Assembly (NCBI RefSeq): GCF_030936135.1
Contig: NC_082619.1
Location: forward strand, 5,583,208 to 5,647,207
DNA: 64,000 nucleotides
From: Gavia stellata
Taxonomy: Eukaryota; Chordata; Aves; Gaviiformes; Gaviidae
Direction of reading: 5' to 3'
Position numbers and translations under genes: made by a program. A model generated the notes under the pieces. It was given only the letters and a program-made list of their open reading frames with translations. It was not told the origin of the DNA and did no database searches. Shown here piece by piece: positions 1 to 11,879 of the stretch (positions within the stretch are counted from its first letter, which is position 1; the number at the start of each line of letters is the position of its first letter).

Positions 1-1494
1 GTGCTCGTATCACCTGCAAACAGGAGAGGAGACCCTGGCCCGCACGGTGATGCCATTGCAAGGTGTCATTGCAGCAGCAGATTGCAGGGAAATGTTTTCT
101 TCCCCCCCCCTGAAACAGGTTGGGATGCATCATTCAGGCCTGGCATGTGTTTACAGGACCAGGAGCAGAGCTTGCTTCTGCCCTGGAGCTGACAGTATCT
201 TGTGGGAGTGGGAGCATGGAGGCATCGGCTGTGCTGTGCTGTTCTGCCATCCAGGACTGCACCGGAGGCTTGCCCAGGGGTCTTGATGCATTTTCATCAG
301 TATTCCCCTCTGTTCAGCTATTGTGAGCCTGTAAGGGTAATGGTAGGATGCTTGTGGGCATGTAAATTGCAGCAGCGGATGCAGACAGGTTTGGCCACAG
401 CTGACACTGAGCAGTGTTGTCCGGGAACGTGGCAGCGATCACCACGCAGCGGGATCACGGCAGCGGGAGGGGACCAATGCCACCGCCTCTGAGGGCAGGA
501 CCGTCGGAGGGAGCCTTTCCTTCACGCTCCCGCAGAGCCGTCTCCAGCCCGTTGCAGAGAGGAGCGTGGCGGGTCCCACAGGGTGCAGGGATTTGGTGGC
601 CCGCCGTGCCTCAGCCGGACCGGGGCGGCACAGGTTGAGGTCGTGGCTATTCGGCCAGGAGTAGGGTCGGTGATGGACTCATGAGGTGGCTCAGTGGGAA
701 GGAGCCCCACTGCCCCAGTGTGATTTCTAGGTCTCCCTGAAGAGTGTGTCAGGTTTTAGAGAGTGACACCGGTGTGGTCAGAGGTGGTGGCCGATGTCCA
801 CCGAGTCTTGTCCAGCATAGAGAGTTGTGTTCCCATGGAAGGAAAGGAGTGCCCACGAAAAGCAACATAGACCGGTGTCCTGGGACGGGAAAGAGCAACC
901 AGACCCCACCTCACTCCTCCCTCCCTGAAGAAACAGAGGATGGGCAAGAGAGTGAAAATGGCCAAACGAGGAAGATGCGGCAGCGAATTCAAAGCCAAAG
1001 GGAACCCAGAGAAAATCTGGAAGGAATAGCAAAGATTGAAGAAAGAAGCTACTGGAGGGGGAATAAAAACAAAACAAAAACAAAAGGATGAGAAGAAAAG
1101 CCCAGAGACTTGTAGAACAAAGGGAAGAGAGAAGGAAACGTGTGCACACAGAAAAGCACTGAGCATCAAAAGAGCAGGAGGCAGCAAAGGGGAAAAATGA
1201 AAGAATAATGAAGGAGCGAGGGCACGGAGAGGGGGAAGGTCTGCAAGGAGGAAGAGCCCAACTGGCAGGAAGAAAACAGCCGGCACCGCTGAGGTGGGAA
1301 CACCCACTGTCTTTAAAGTGGCTGGCAGGACGTGCTAACCCAAAATCCAGATGGGAGTGTGGAGGAGGGACGGGATGGGGAGCACCCAGGGAGCGTCCTT
1401 GGGCTCCCGTTCTCGAGGCTTCTTGAAAGCGGTGAAAAGTAGCCAGTGGGAGCAGAGGCATCGGGACGTGCCGCTGTGACCGGGAGCCAACGGA

Positions 1495-1745
1495 ACGAAA
1501 GCGCGGCAGCAGCTGATTAATTACAGCAAAAAGCGAAAATGGAGAAGAGGGGGGAGAACCGGAGAAGTTGTTTCCCCATCATATTTCTGAACAGAAAGAA
1601 CGTTTTAGCACGCGCGCAAATAGCTCCCTGGGAAGCACTCTCACTTCCTAATTGTTCATAAATTTACTGACAGGTGGTTACACAGTAGGTATAACACTCT
1701 GAGTTTTGGTTTTATTGCTTTCCCCGTCTCAAGGCGAAAACCTGG
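1495..1745. promoter_or_regulatory. AT-rich island, candidate conserved noncoding element
   Basis: An AT-rich block with a TTAATTA homeodomain-type core and low CpG, set in G-rich intron sequence. Regulatory function is inference from composition only; no alignment was possible. Confidence 0.25.
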
Positions 1746-2334
1746 AGAAAAAGGGTGCGCGGTGAGCGGTCGGGAGATGCCACCTAGCACAGGGTGCTCA
1801 ATGCCCCTGTTTCATTTGTGTGATGTCTCGTTAGTGGTCAGTCCCTGGCGCGGCCGGATTTTGCCTTCTCTCGGACGGAGGGGTCCACACCAGCTTGTCG
1901 ATCCCTTTGGTTTTAATGCCAACGGGTCTCACGGCATCGCGGTCTGGTCCTGCGGGAGGAGGACAGACTATGTGGTCCTGTGTGAAGGTCCTGAGCTCTG
2001 AAGGCATCCGTAGGGAGGTCATTTTGGGTGGTGGGGTTTTTTTCTTTCCTCTCCCTTCAGCTGCGCTCAAATGGCATGCAGAAAGACAGGCAGGAGGAGC
2101 GATGCGGTCACCGGGGGAATATCAGACGGGCCGGAAAAATCTCATCTCTGCGGCAGAGAGGATGCGTTTGAAATGTGCGCGTTATGATCCTTTCTGTAAA
2201 AGGATCACACAAAGTGTGTTTCACCAGGGGAAGGCTGTGAAAAGGGAGGATTTAGGAGCAAGAGAAGGGAAAGGGAAGATCTCCACCAAAACGAAGTGCC
2301 TGTAGAGCACGCAAGGCGGCGGCGTGGCATGCCA

Positions 2335-2535
2335 CTCGCCGGGCTGGGAAGTTTGACAAAAATCATTCTGTTGACCAAACTGTAGCTGTGGAATGTGCTT
2401 AATCCATTATCTCGATAAAATCAACTCTGACAAGCCTCTCAGATTGGGCTGTCATCAGAACGGGTTCAATCAGAGACTATAATCTTTGCTGCCAAGACGC
2501 AACACTTTAAAAAAAACACAGTTAAAATTTCTGAC
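2335..2535. promoter_or_regulatory. AT-rich island, candidate conserved noncoding element
   Basis: About 200 bp of balanced, non-repetitive AT-rich sequence with TTGACAAA, CTTAATCC and GATTGG-type motifs, flanked by GC-rich intron. This texture is typical of deeply conserved elements in neurodevelopmental gene introns. Function is inferred. Confidence 0.35.
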
Positions 2536-4129
2536 GTTGCCTTCTTGTCCCCAGCCGCCTCCCCCCAGACTAGACGGGATGTTGAGGCACGTTCATGCAG
2601 GGTTATTCTGTGCATCTTCACAGCTGTCCCCTGCACCCCGAAACCAAAGGTGAGTTGGTGGCGGCAAACCTAGGATGGCCAAAGACATCCATTTCTATCT
2701 GACAGCCCGTCCTCCCCGGCTGGGAGCCGTCCTGCGGATGCATGCCCGCATCTCTTCTGTAAGGGCATCAGCCCTGAACAGGAGCTGCTCTCAGGAAGAT
2801 CTTGTGGTGCCTTCAGCAGACAGGCAGAGGGACAAGAGATGGAAAGCACAGGCAAAATGTGAGCTTTGAGTATATTTGCCACCTTTATGCTGACTTTCTG
2901 TACGCGAATGAGTCCTTGTGCAGTGACACCTCTGACAGCTCCATCCTGCCTATAGCAGGGAGGCTCACGCAGAGCTGGAGGCGCCCGGGGCAGCCGGGGG
3001 TGCCAGGGAGGGAGGTGGCACCAGCTCTGGCAGGTGCCCGGCCCCTGTTAGGGCTGCGGTCCTGCTCTCCGGCAGTGACAGCGTCACGTGTAGGAGGGCA
3101 CAGGCCCCAAGGTGAAGGAGCCGTGTGAATGCTTCATGTCCCCAAAATAGGAGGTGTCCGAGGTGGGGTGGTAAGCGAGGTGCCAGGGCCAAAGCGTGCC
3201 CTGCCGTAGGTGGGACGATGTTCGTGGAGGCGATCATCTCCCTGCAGAGCACTGAAGATGTGATGTCTCCTGCTGTGAGCATGGCTGTCCCTATGGGGAC
3301 CCTTCCCATGAGTAGAGGCGGGCAAGTGGCCGTCGTCCGGCTGTTTGAAGAACCCATAAGTATCCATCTATCATTTCGCTTTATCGAAGGTGTAGGAAGA
3401 GGTCTCTTTTAATGGATTGGGAGCTAACAATGTGGAGGAGGGACATCAGTTGCATGTCAGCAGCGGAGCTCGCACAGGCTCTTCATTCCGAGGCGTGCAG
3501 CAGTAATGATCTGGCAGCTAAAAATAGTCCGGGGCCACGACGGCGAGCGCCTCCGGTAGGGATCGGCGCTAAGGAGCGGCCGGGAGATGAGTCAGCCTGC
3601 GCGTGGTTGTGTGTGTCAGCGTCACGTGTAGTCAATGATCACGCAGTGATTACCGATGTGCTGTCTCTTCCCGCACGGTTTAGCAGGGAAGAGGCATCCT
3701 TGCTGGTGCGGGCAGAACCTGCGCCTCCCTGGACGAGGCAGCGTCCATCCCTCCTCACGCTTGGGTGTCTGGCACGCAAGAACTCTCCAGTCTCTCTTGT
3801 CCCCAGACCGGCCAGCTGCGGAGCAGCAGCACGGGTGAAGCCGGCGCCAGTGCCCGGAGGAGGTGTTTGGGAGAGTCCCAGGAATTGCTTGGCTGTCCCT
3901 GTGAGGGATATCCCGAGTATGGCACGTAGTATCACAGGACACAGCAGCGTCACCGAGGCGTGATGCCGCGGCCAGCCCCACAGAGCTATTTGCAGCCCCC
4001 AGTTTGGGAGGCGAGGGGAGGGACGGCATCTCACGATCCCCATGAGCGGTGACAGGAACCGGCACATGCCCAGGCCCGATGGAGAGCATGAATCGGCGCA
4101 TCGGGCAGTTTGGGTCTCGGGCGGTAAAG

Positions 4130-4420
4130 GAAGGAGATAAATCACAGGCTTATTGTTATTGAATTTAGTGGCATCGCTTTCACATTCAATTTCTCTCGCC
4201 GGCTTTCCGAACAAACAAGAAATTACAGTGCAAATGTATTTTTTGGCCTACCAAACATTATGCATTAACTTACCCGTGATTAATATTACGGAGGGTCGAT
4301 GAAATCCTACGTGGGCCGCTCGCTGTGCCAGTGAGACCACGCGAGATCGCGCTGCTCCTTGCTTCCTCGGGATTTATCCTGTATTCAATTTGCTTGCAAT
4401 CGTAGTCTTTTACAAGGAAG
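4130..4420. promoter_or_regulatory. AT-rich island, candidate conserved noncoding element
   Basis: An AT-rich, non-repetitive block that includes TTATTGTTATTG (SOX-like), ATGCATTAA and GATTAATATTA cores. It contrasts sharply with the GC-rich flanks. Enhancer function is inferred, not shown. Confidence 0.35.
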
Positions 4421-7400
4421 GCAGGACTATGGATGAGGAAGGATAGGGACCATGTGTAGCTGTGTCACTTCCCCGCTGGAGCTCCGGAAGGCGAGCATCT
4501 CGCCCCCATCCTGCTAGCAGTCTTGGGGCTGGGGAGCCGGGGAGGACCTCCACAGGGAGCGATGGTGGAATCCATCCATGGTGCAACCCCAGCAGCCCCC
4601 TGGGAATCCACGTTCCATCCCGATGGTGGCTGACGGCTGCTTAATTTGGGCAGGCATCCCATACATGGGGGCCTCTGCCCATTATGGCTTTATTGCTCTT
4701 GAGCAGTTGAGGAGTGTCTCAGTCTTTTTCCTTAGCTACTGTACGATCAGGCGTGTAGTGATGTGTGTGCGGACTAACGGGAGCTGCTTGGAGGAGCAAG
4801 CTGTTATAAAGTATGTTATGAGCACGAGGAAGCGTTAACCCAGCGAAAGGCAGAGCAGGCAACGGCGCTCTGTCTTCCTGGCCGAGTGACAGCCGCTCTC
4901 TCGCTGTTTCTCTGGCTGTTAGTGTGTTCATCCAGTGATCATTTCTTGTCTTCTATATGTAGTGAGGAGAGGCTGTTGTAACTACTGGATATGGGCTGTG
5001 CAGGGGACACAGGGCAGGGGGGAGGTTACCCCCCACTTCGGTAAATGTAGAAAAATCAGAGGTAATCCAGGGAAAGGTGGCTGTCAACATGTAAATGAAT
5101 AGCAACAGCAATAGGATCTGCAGTCGCGCTGGTGGGCTGTGGGGTATTAGCAGGGCTCTCTGTCCCAGCCCTTCGGGGACCGGGAGGGCTCTCAGGGTGG
5201 CGGGGGGGGCGGGCCAGGAGAGTCTTCTGCCTCCGTGCCTGTGGATGATCCCAAGCCATCCCCATCTTGACACATGGCAGCTCTGGTGGGACACACCGGT
5301 CAGGGCAGCTGTGCCTGTGCCTTGGTATTTACAGGGAATGGCTGCAGGTTGGTTTTATCCGCATGGTTGCGTTTGCCGCTGGACTCATCCTGCCTGCCGG
5401 CGCTTGGGTCCTGTCCACTGCTGGCCGCATCCCCACGCGGGCCCAGCTCCCACCTGCTCCTCCCATGGGATTGAGTCCCCCCCAAGGTGAAGCCGGCGTG
5501 CCCTTGAGGCGCCGTCCTCCACAGCCCAGCCGGTGGGATCTATAGAAATGTAATCAAGGTCCTTAGATGTCCTTCTCCAAGTCCCGGTAACCTCGTAGGC
5601 AACGATCGCTGTCGCGGCAGGGTATCGAGCTGTCCGATGGGGTCCCCATATTCTCCACGGGCATCCCTCCGCCGCACGTCCCCCCACCACACGTCCCTGC
5701 CGGCTCTCGGGTGTGTTTCTGATTGGATTAGGGTGGGAGCAGCGCAGCTCAACGGTGCTTCCCTGGGCCCCGTGGGTTTGGGGCCGTGACCGGGCAGTTC
5801 AGGAGGTGCCGTTCTCCCCAGCGAGAGCTGCCGGCATGTCTGCCCGCTGTGTCGGATCCTTTGCTAAGGGAAGGGCTTTAGCGCTGACGCATGTTTTCGT
5901 GTGGCTTGGTTTTTGCCGAATGGGAGCATTGGGGCCGTAGTGGTTATTGGTAGTGGTATTTTTTTGCACAGGAGTGAAAGTATTTCTGTGCCTGGGAGGG
6001 GGACAGGCTCACATCTGTCCAGAGCACCAGTTTCTGCATGTCATTTTGTACTTGCGGTTTGGGACTCAAGGGACAGGAAAGGGATGCTGGCCATGAGCTG
6101 GGAGGGGACCGGGAGGGCGAGGACACTCCAGCAAGCTCCGGCTTACCTCCTGCTTGTGTGACCCCCTTCTCAGGTCCAGAGAGCATGGCCTGTCCTAGGG
6201 CTGTGTTGCTGGAGGCCAGTCAGACGGTGATTGTCCCGGGGGACAGCCTTGACAGAGCCACCGCAGAGGCTGTGTTGGCATCCTTAGGCTGGCGCCATGC
6301 GGGTCTACAGCTGGGGTGCCGTCCAGGTCCAGTCCGGCTGTGATCAGCCTGGCTGTCCATGGCCTGACCTCAGCGGGCTGTGGGATGGAAGGTGATGCAA
6401 GAAATACGTGAGCGGAGCGGGTGTGGAGCTTATTTTGCCTCCTGTGCAGCAGTCTGTACCGCGAGCACGTGTATCTAGTAGGGCTGTGAGAAGCAGATAA
6501 TGTCTGCACAACGTTTGGTTTGGGTTTTGTGGGTTTTTTTCCCCCCTGTAATCTGTGGCTTGCACAGCCCCTTGGGAATCGTGAAGCATCGAGCAGGGGG
6601 TCATCCCAGAGAAGCGCCGGGAGCTGTGCAGGTGGGGAGAGCGGCGCCTCGCACGCGGCAGGGGTAGTGCGATGGCCGTGATTTTGCCAGCACCCTGCAT
6701 CGTGAGCCATCGCTCTCGTCCGGCTCCACGGCTTTTGTAAGTAAAAGTGTGCTGTCTGGCAGAGTCTCGGCTTCTGCTAACAGTGCCACTGTCATCTCAG
6801 ACCAAAATTGGTCGTGGGGAGGGATGGTTTGCAGGCTTGTGAGTGGGCGATAAATACCCAGTTGTGGGAAGGCTTGTCTTGGGTGCTGTTGTTGTTTTTA
6901 GATGTTCCTGGTACGTGTTTGAAATACTGTTATTGGAGGGGAGAGGTGCAAGGATGCTGGTAATAGGGGATAATGTCATCTCCTTGTCTGAGCGAGCTAG
7001 GGCTGTCGGCAGCCTTCCCCCGGCAGAGCTTGTTGGGGCCGCGCCGTTGGAGTTGGCCGGCTCCGCTCCGAGCGTTAACTACATTTTCCAGCAGTTGACG
7101 GTGCACACTTTTCATTTTTGGATTGCAGCTTTCCCCTGAAGGACTCAGACAATCTTCTTCTGCTATAACAGACTGTACTTCTATATTAACGTGTCAAGTT
7201 GCTGGGAAATTTACTGCCTTGCAGGGCTCATCGCGGGGCTTTGCCGCCGCTTGTCCCGTTGTGCCGCCTCTTCCATGCCAGGGAAAGAGGCGGATGGGAG
7301 AGCAGCTACCTGGGAGTGAAAGCCTCGCTTGGGGTGGGGTGAGTTTTATTTTTACCCTAGTGAGGCGCAGAGCCTGGTGGTTATAGGCAGCTTAGACCGA

Positions 7401-8336
7401 GCTCCTTAGGGGATGTTGCCGCGGCCCCTCCGGCACGCTGCCGGGCGTCTGTCCGTCCTTACCCAGCCTAGTCAGTTTGGACAATGGTGCGGCAGTCCCA
7501 GTAGGGCAGGGATGGTCCCCAGGGGTGAGAGGAGAGCTGGGCAGCCCTCGTGTCCCCTTCCAAGCAGTGCCGCTCTCGGCCACAGTGGTTTTCAGGCTAT
7601 CATCTCGGCAATCCCAGCGCTGCGGGACAGCCCTTGGTGTGAGGGTTGGGCATGCGATGCCCCATGAGCTGGGGCTCTCAGCATGTTGTGTGCTTGGGGA
7701 GGGGGGGATGGGGCATCCTTTCTGGTGTTGTAGGAGTGGTATTCAGTTTGGGTGGGTTGTTTTGTATGGTCTCATTTGCTCCCTGGGGCACAGACCCTTT
7801 CGGGGGCCGTGTCCGGTAGCCCAGAGCGCTGGGAAGTGGCGTCGGCGCATGGGCTTTAATTGCTTTTTGCCAGGGCCGGGGATATTTATGGGTGCAGAGA
7901 TTGCCAAGTTATTTATTAGATGGAGTATCTGGGGATAGAGTAATATAAATCACCGTGGCTGGTATTGAATGGAGCAGACGCTCAGTAATTTAAACAGCTT
8001 TAATAAATATGCTAAAATATGAGCCTTGTCGCGGGCCGTAACGAGAGCCGGTTATCGGGATCTCGGCTGGAGGCGGGCACGGGGCAGCCAGTGTTTCCGG
8101 TAAGGGACCGGTGAGCGAACCATTCCGCACCCCGGGTCCGCGCCTGGCTCCAGTCCGAGGTGCGAGTTTGGAGATGTGGGGTTGGCAACCGGACAGGGCG
8201 ACGGGGTGGACGCCGACGTGCAGTGATGGAGCAGTTCTCACGGACGGGGCTTTCTGGTAGCATGCGGGCGGTGTGCCGGCGGGGCCTGGTGATCCGGTGT
8301 GTTGATGGTGGCTTTGCTCTTCTTTGTGCCTTGCAG

Positions 8337-8462
8337 TTCCCCCCCAGATCGTCAACATCTCGTCGGACATCACCGTGAATGAAGGCAGCAGTGTGACCCT
8401 CATGTGCCTGGCCTTCGGGAGACCGGAGCCCACCGTCACGTGGCGGCACCTCTCTGGGAAAG
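8337..8462 (+). CDS. OPCML: OPCML exon 3 (first half of Ig domain 2)
   Basis: This 126-nt exon encodes the first half of the second Ig domain of OBCAM, a GPI-anchored neuronal adhesion protein of the IgLON family. Read with one base from the previous exon, it gives a [17 protein letters not shown] start and ends TWRHLSGK. It carries the first Ig2 cysteine (LMCLA), the core tryptophan (TWRH) and an N-glycosylation site (NIS). The acceptor TTGCAG ends at 8336 and the donor GTGAGG starts at 8463; both exon ends are phase 1. The VNEGSSVTL and CLAFGRPEP segments fit OPCML better than NTM, which has SINEG and CIATGRP here. Confidence 0.95.
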
Positions 8463-8772
8463 GTGAGGGCGTCCCTGGGGACAAGCCGCCCAGGTCAGAG
8501 GAGGGGGCTTGCCTAGCCTGTGTGGGACAGTTGGATGTCCCTGTAGAGGTGGCACAAAGGTGGCCTGCAGACTGCTGGTGTCTGTTGTGGAGGTCCTGGC
8601 CTGTCCCTGCGGAGTGAGGATGATGTCCCAAGCTTCCTGGGCGAAGGGGATGCTGGACATGGAGGATGTCAGGGGAGGGCATGGCAGGGGTGCAGGAGGG
8701 GGGTGTGTTTTGGTGGGGTCCTGACGTTGGCTGCCATGGGTGACAGTGCCATTTTTGTGGGGTGTCTCCCAG
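8463..8772 (+). other. OPCML: OPCML intron 3
   Basis: A 310-bp GT-AG intron, G-rich on the plus strand, with no other feature seen. Confidence 0.9.
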
Positions 8773-8907
8773 GGCAGGGCTTTGTGAGTGAGGATGAGTA
8801 CTTGGAGATCACGGGCATCACGCGGGAGCAGTCTGGGGAGTACGAGTGCAGCGCCGTCAACGACGTGGCTGTCCCGGATGTGCGGAAAGTCAAAGTCACC
8901 GTCAACT
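8773..8907 (+). CDS. OPCML: OPCML exon 4 (second half of Ig domain 2)
   Basis: This 135-nt exon completes Ig domain 2. It reads [15 protein letters not shown], then [17 protein letters not shown], and ends VRKVKVTVN. The YEC cysteine pairs with the exon 3 cysteine in the family. The acceptor CTCCCAG ends at 8772 and the donor GTGAGT starts at 8908; both boundaries are phase 1. The [12 protein letters not shown] segment is the OPCML signature, whereas NTM has VV(R/Q)RVKVTVN. The junction reads K-G-Q-G-F, one residue shorter than the K-E-G-Q-G-F I recall for mammalian OPCML. Confidence 0.95.
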
Positions 8908-9002
8908 GTGAGTGCAAGGGATGGGGGAATCATGGCGGGGTTGTGTTGGCGAGGGGTGGTGGCATGCATGGCCCGGCGTGACGTGGCACGGTGTCTCCAC
9001 AG
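8908..9002 (+). other. OPCML: OPCML intron 4 (95 bp)
   Basis: A very short GT-AG intron between the Ig2 and Ig3 exons. It is close to the minimum length for vertebrate splicing. Its donor is GTGAGT and its acceptor CTCCACAG. Confidence 0.92.
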
Positions 9003-9123
9003 ATCCGCCATACATCTCGAACGCTAAGAACACAGGTGCCTCAGTGGGCCAGAAGGGCATCCTGCAGTGCGAGGCCTCGGCCGTCCCCGTGGCAGAGTTT
9101 CAGTGGTTCAAGGAGGACACCAG
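9003..9123 (+). CDS. OPCML: OPCML exon 5 (first half of Ig domain 3)
   Basis: This 121-nt exon encodes the first half of the third Ig domain. The split tyrosine codon at the start gives [12 protein letters not shown], followed by [14 protein letters not shown] and [10 protein letters not shown]. It has the first Ig3 cysteine (LQCEA) and the core tryptophan (FQWF). It starts in phase 1 and ends in phase 2, with AG joining the G of exon 6 to make Arg. [19 protein letters not shown] matches the OPCML paralogue (WFKE) rather than NTM (WYKD). Confidence 0.95.
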
Positions 9124-9521
9124 GTGAGGGGCCGCCCAGGGAGCGTTGAGGTGGGGGGCACCGTGCCAGGCCCGGGGCTGGAGGGCAGGGAAGCAAGGGG
9201 GCCAGAGGCAGCCGAGGGCCTTGTGTGGAGGAAGGCTGCGGTCTGCCCACACTGGAGGGTCCAAGTGCTTGGGCAAGGGCTGAGGGGGGGCGGTCCTAGG
9301 GTCGTTCCTCCCAAGGATGGTGGTTTTGGCTCACAGGGGTTTATGTGGGCTGTGTGGGTCAGGCAGGGAGATGCATGGCATGCTTCTGGGCATTGTGGGT
9401 GGGGTGAAGGGCTCGTCTCGGTGGGATGCTGGTGGGAAGGAAGGGGATGACTAGGGAGGGGGCAGGATATGTCGCGGACCAGCAGCACGGCACTCTGACA
9501 CATGTCCGTGTTTCCCTGCAG
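9124..9521 (+). other. OPCML: OPCML intron 5
   Basis: A 398-bp GT-AG intron, strongly G-rich on the plus strand. No further feature seen. Confidence 0.9.
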
Positions 9522-9673
9522 GTTAGCAAACGGGCTGGAAGGCGTGCGGATTGAGAGCAAGGGCCGCCTGTCGACGCTGACCTTCTTCAACGTCTCAGAG
9601 AAGGACTACGGCAACTACACGTGTGTGGCCACGAACAAGCTGGGCAACACCAACGCCAGCATCATCCTGTATG
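9522..9673 (+). CDS. OPCML: OPCML exon 6 (second half of Ig domain 3)
   Basis: This 152-nt exon completes Ig domain 3. It reads [17 protein letters not shown], then [17 protein letters not shown], then [16 protein letters not shown]. The DYGNYTC cysteine pairs with that of exon 5. Three N-glycosylation sequons are visible (NVS, NYT, NAS). The acceptor CCTGCAG ends at 9521 and the donor GTAGGT starts at 9674, in phase 1. [16 protein letters not shown] matches OPCML; NTM has VASN at this place. The final G pairs with GG of exon 7 to make the glycine that opens the GPI segment. Confidence 0.95.
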
Positions 9674-11440
9674 GTAGGTACCCTGTTTTATTGCAGCAAG
9701 GTATAGTGAGGAGGAGAAGGAGGAAGAAGAGGAAAAGGAGGCAAAGCAGGCAGCCAGCCAGCGATGGAATGGAGCTGGCTGTATTTAATATTGCCAGCCT
9801 GTTGAGGTGCCAAATGGCATGAGCCCTGAGCAGTGAGGTCCCACAGAGGGGATGCATCAGATGATGAGATCCGCATCAGCCTGAGCGACCATGCACAGCC
9901 GGGCAGTGGTTGGTGGCAGGCACTCGCGGGCTCACGGGTGTTTAGGGGTGCACAACAGTCTTGGCCGGCCGTTCATTTTTGTGGAGCCAGGTCTGCGGGC
10001 AGAGAAGAGGCTCCTGGCTGAGCCGTGGGCATCGCTGGAGCGCAGAGCTGAGGAGGGGGCCCTGGCCAGGTGAGCACGTGCTTCGGGTGCACGGTGTGGG
10101 GTTTTCCCCGGGTGTAGTACTGGCAGGACTACCGGCAGCTGTCGTGTTGTACTGGTAGCGGCAGGCTGGGCAGTGTAGGTGTCGAGGGCAGTGGAGGGGC
10201 GGTTTGCATTGGGTACCCAGGCAGTGAGGGCAGGAAGGTGTTTGAGGGATGGTGGACTGGACAGCTGTCTTTGAGGAAGGTGATGTGTAGCTGTGGCATG
10301 TTCCTATGGTGTGTCCCCGTGGCATTCTGGCAAGCCGAGGGGCCTGTCACGGGCTAAGGATGGCTAGCAGGAGCCAGCCCTGCCCCGGCAGGGCTCTGGC
10401 ACCAGGGAGAGGATGGAGTCGGGCAGCAGGCTCACGGAGGCATGGCATGTGAGCAGCGTGTCAGTGCCAGCGTGGACTTCGGCAGCACGAAGGTGGACAG
10501 CGGGGGCAAAGTGTTGTGCCATGGCGGGGGCCCGTGTCTTGGATAGGGGCTACCCTCGTCACCCAACTGTCTGGGACCATGGCGTGTGGCGGCGATAGGG
10601 AGGCGGTGGACCTGGCAGGTGCCTGGGGTGCCACGGTGCCGAGGCATGCCCCTCAGTGTTTCCAGAGGTGCAGTCTCATGGGCTGTGTCACGCCCTGGAG
10701 AGAGTGCTTGGTGATTTGGGGTGGCATGAGGTGCATGTCTTTGGCTTCAGTTGCGAGGCATCGGCGATCCTGGTGCTCGGGGTGCCTCGAGGCACCTCGC
10801 TTCGGCATGGGTGCATCGTAGGGACTCGGTAAGGGGGATGTGGCTCCTAGGTATTGTGGGGTTCATGGGACATTGTAGCTGTTGGGGGGGGTGCTAGGTG
10901 GGTGGCGATGGGGTGTGGAGCAGTAGGGGGAATGGGCTGTCACTTGTCATTGGGCAGGGGGCTCTTCCCAGTGCTGGTAGTGTCTGGGGGTGCCCAGTGT
11001 CATTCCTTGGGGAGGAGAAGGAGGGGACTTGTGTGTGTTTCAGGGCAGGGGGCCCCTGGGCTAGCTGAAGAGCAGAGCTTGGATGGGATGGAGTGTGATG
11101 TGATGGGGTGGAACAGTGTGAGAGTCGTGATGGGAGGTTGAGGCACTATCCTGTGGTGACATGGGGGGGGCAAAGGGGCCGGTGGCATAGCAGGGCAGGA
11201 GACGTGGATGCTTGCCCGTGCCAGAAGCGGAGAGGGTTGGAGAAGGAGCCTTCTGTTTTTCTGTGTGGTGGGAGAGATCTGGGAGGAGCGGGGCACTTAG
11301 CTGTCTGGAACATCAGGGCTGCACGTGGGTCAGAGGGGAAGGGTCCGGGAGGCATGGGGGCACCCATGGTCAGGGCGAGGGCTTGACCGTGGCGAGTGTG
11401 CTGCAGCGGCAGCAGTGGGGAGCTCCCAGGGCGTGTAGTT

Positions 11441-11466
11441 GTGTGTGTGTGTGTGTGTGTGTGTGT
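11441..11466 (+). repeat. (GT)13 microsatellite
   Basis: Thirteen uninterrupted GT dinucleotides in OPCML intron 6, long enough to be polymorphic and to adopt Z-DNA in supercoiled DNA. Confidence 0.95.
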
Positions 11467-11879
11467 TGTGGCGTAACCTCGGCGGGCAGCGAAGCCCCAC
11501 ATTGTCACTCAGTCTCTCACTTCTTCCCTCCCTCATCAGTGGGATGGGGGAAGAAAATTGGGAGGGTCAGAGCGTGAGCAGGTATGGGTGAGAAAGACAG
11601 TGGAATAGATGAAGGAAGCGCCGTCCTGGGGCACGCAGACATCGAGCCCTTTCCTGGGAAGCAGGGTTTCATTAATGTCAAGGTTTACTGGGGAATTCAA
11701 AGGTGCATGAAGGACTCATGGGACACGCAAGGGTAGACGGCTGTCTTGGTGACAGCAATCACAAAATGAGAGGGTCAAAAAATTTTGGGGTGCAATGAGG
11801 ATAAATGCAAGTAAAGTGGCTACCGTGGATGGGAGCGGGATAGGCTGCCTCTAGATGTGGGAAGGCCCTAGCTGTTCCT

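Larger units (their letters stand above)
1..8336 (+). other. OPCML: OPCML intron 2 (3' part)
   Basis: This stretch has no exon I can support on either strand. In IgLON genes exon 2 encodes Ig domain 1, which has a characteristic tryptophan and cysteine pattern; none of the translated frames here shows it, so exon 2 must lie upstream of the window. The plus strand is G- and T-rich over most of the interval. AT-rich islands near 1495-1745, 2335-2535 and 4130-4420 stand out and are listed separately. It ends with a good polypyrimidine tract and TTGCAG acceptor at 8336. Intron identity is inferred from exon order in the family. Confidence 0.8.

Noticed and set aside
778..1461. 227-codon minus-strand frame in OPCML intron 2
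   Set aside because: Phe/Ser/Leu-rich translation opposite a purine-rich patch; no domain and no splice signals that would make an exon.
1..8336. OPCML exon 2 (Ig1) within the window
   Set aside because: Looked for the Ig1 cysteine and tryptophan pattern and IgLON Ig1 words in all plus frames; none present.
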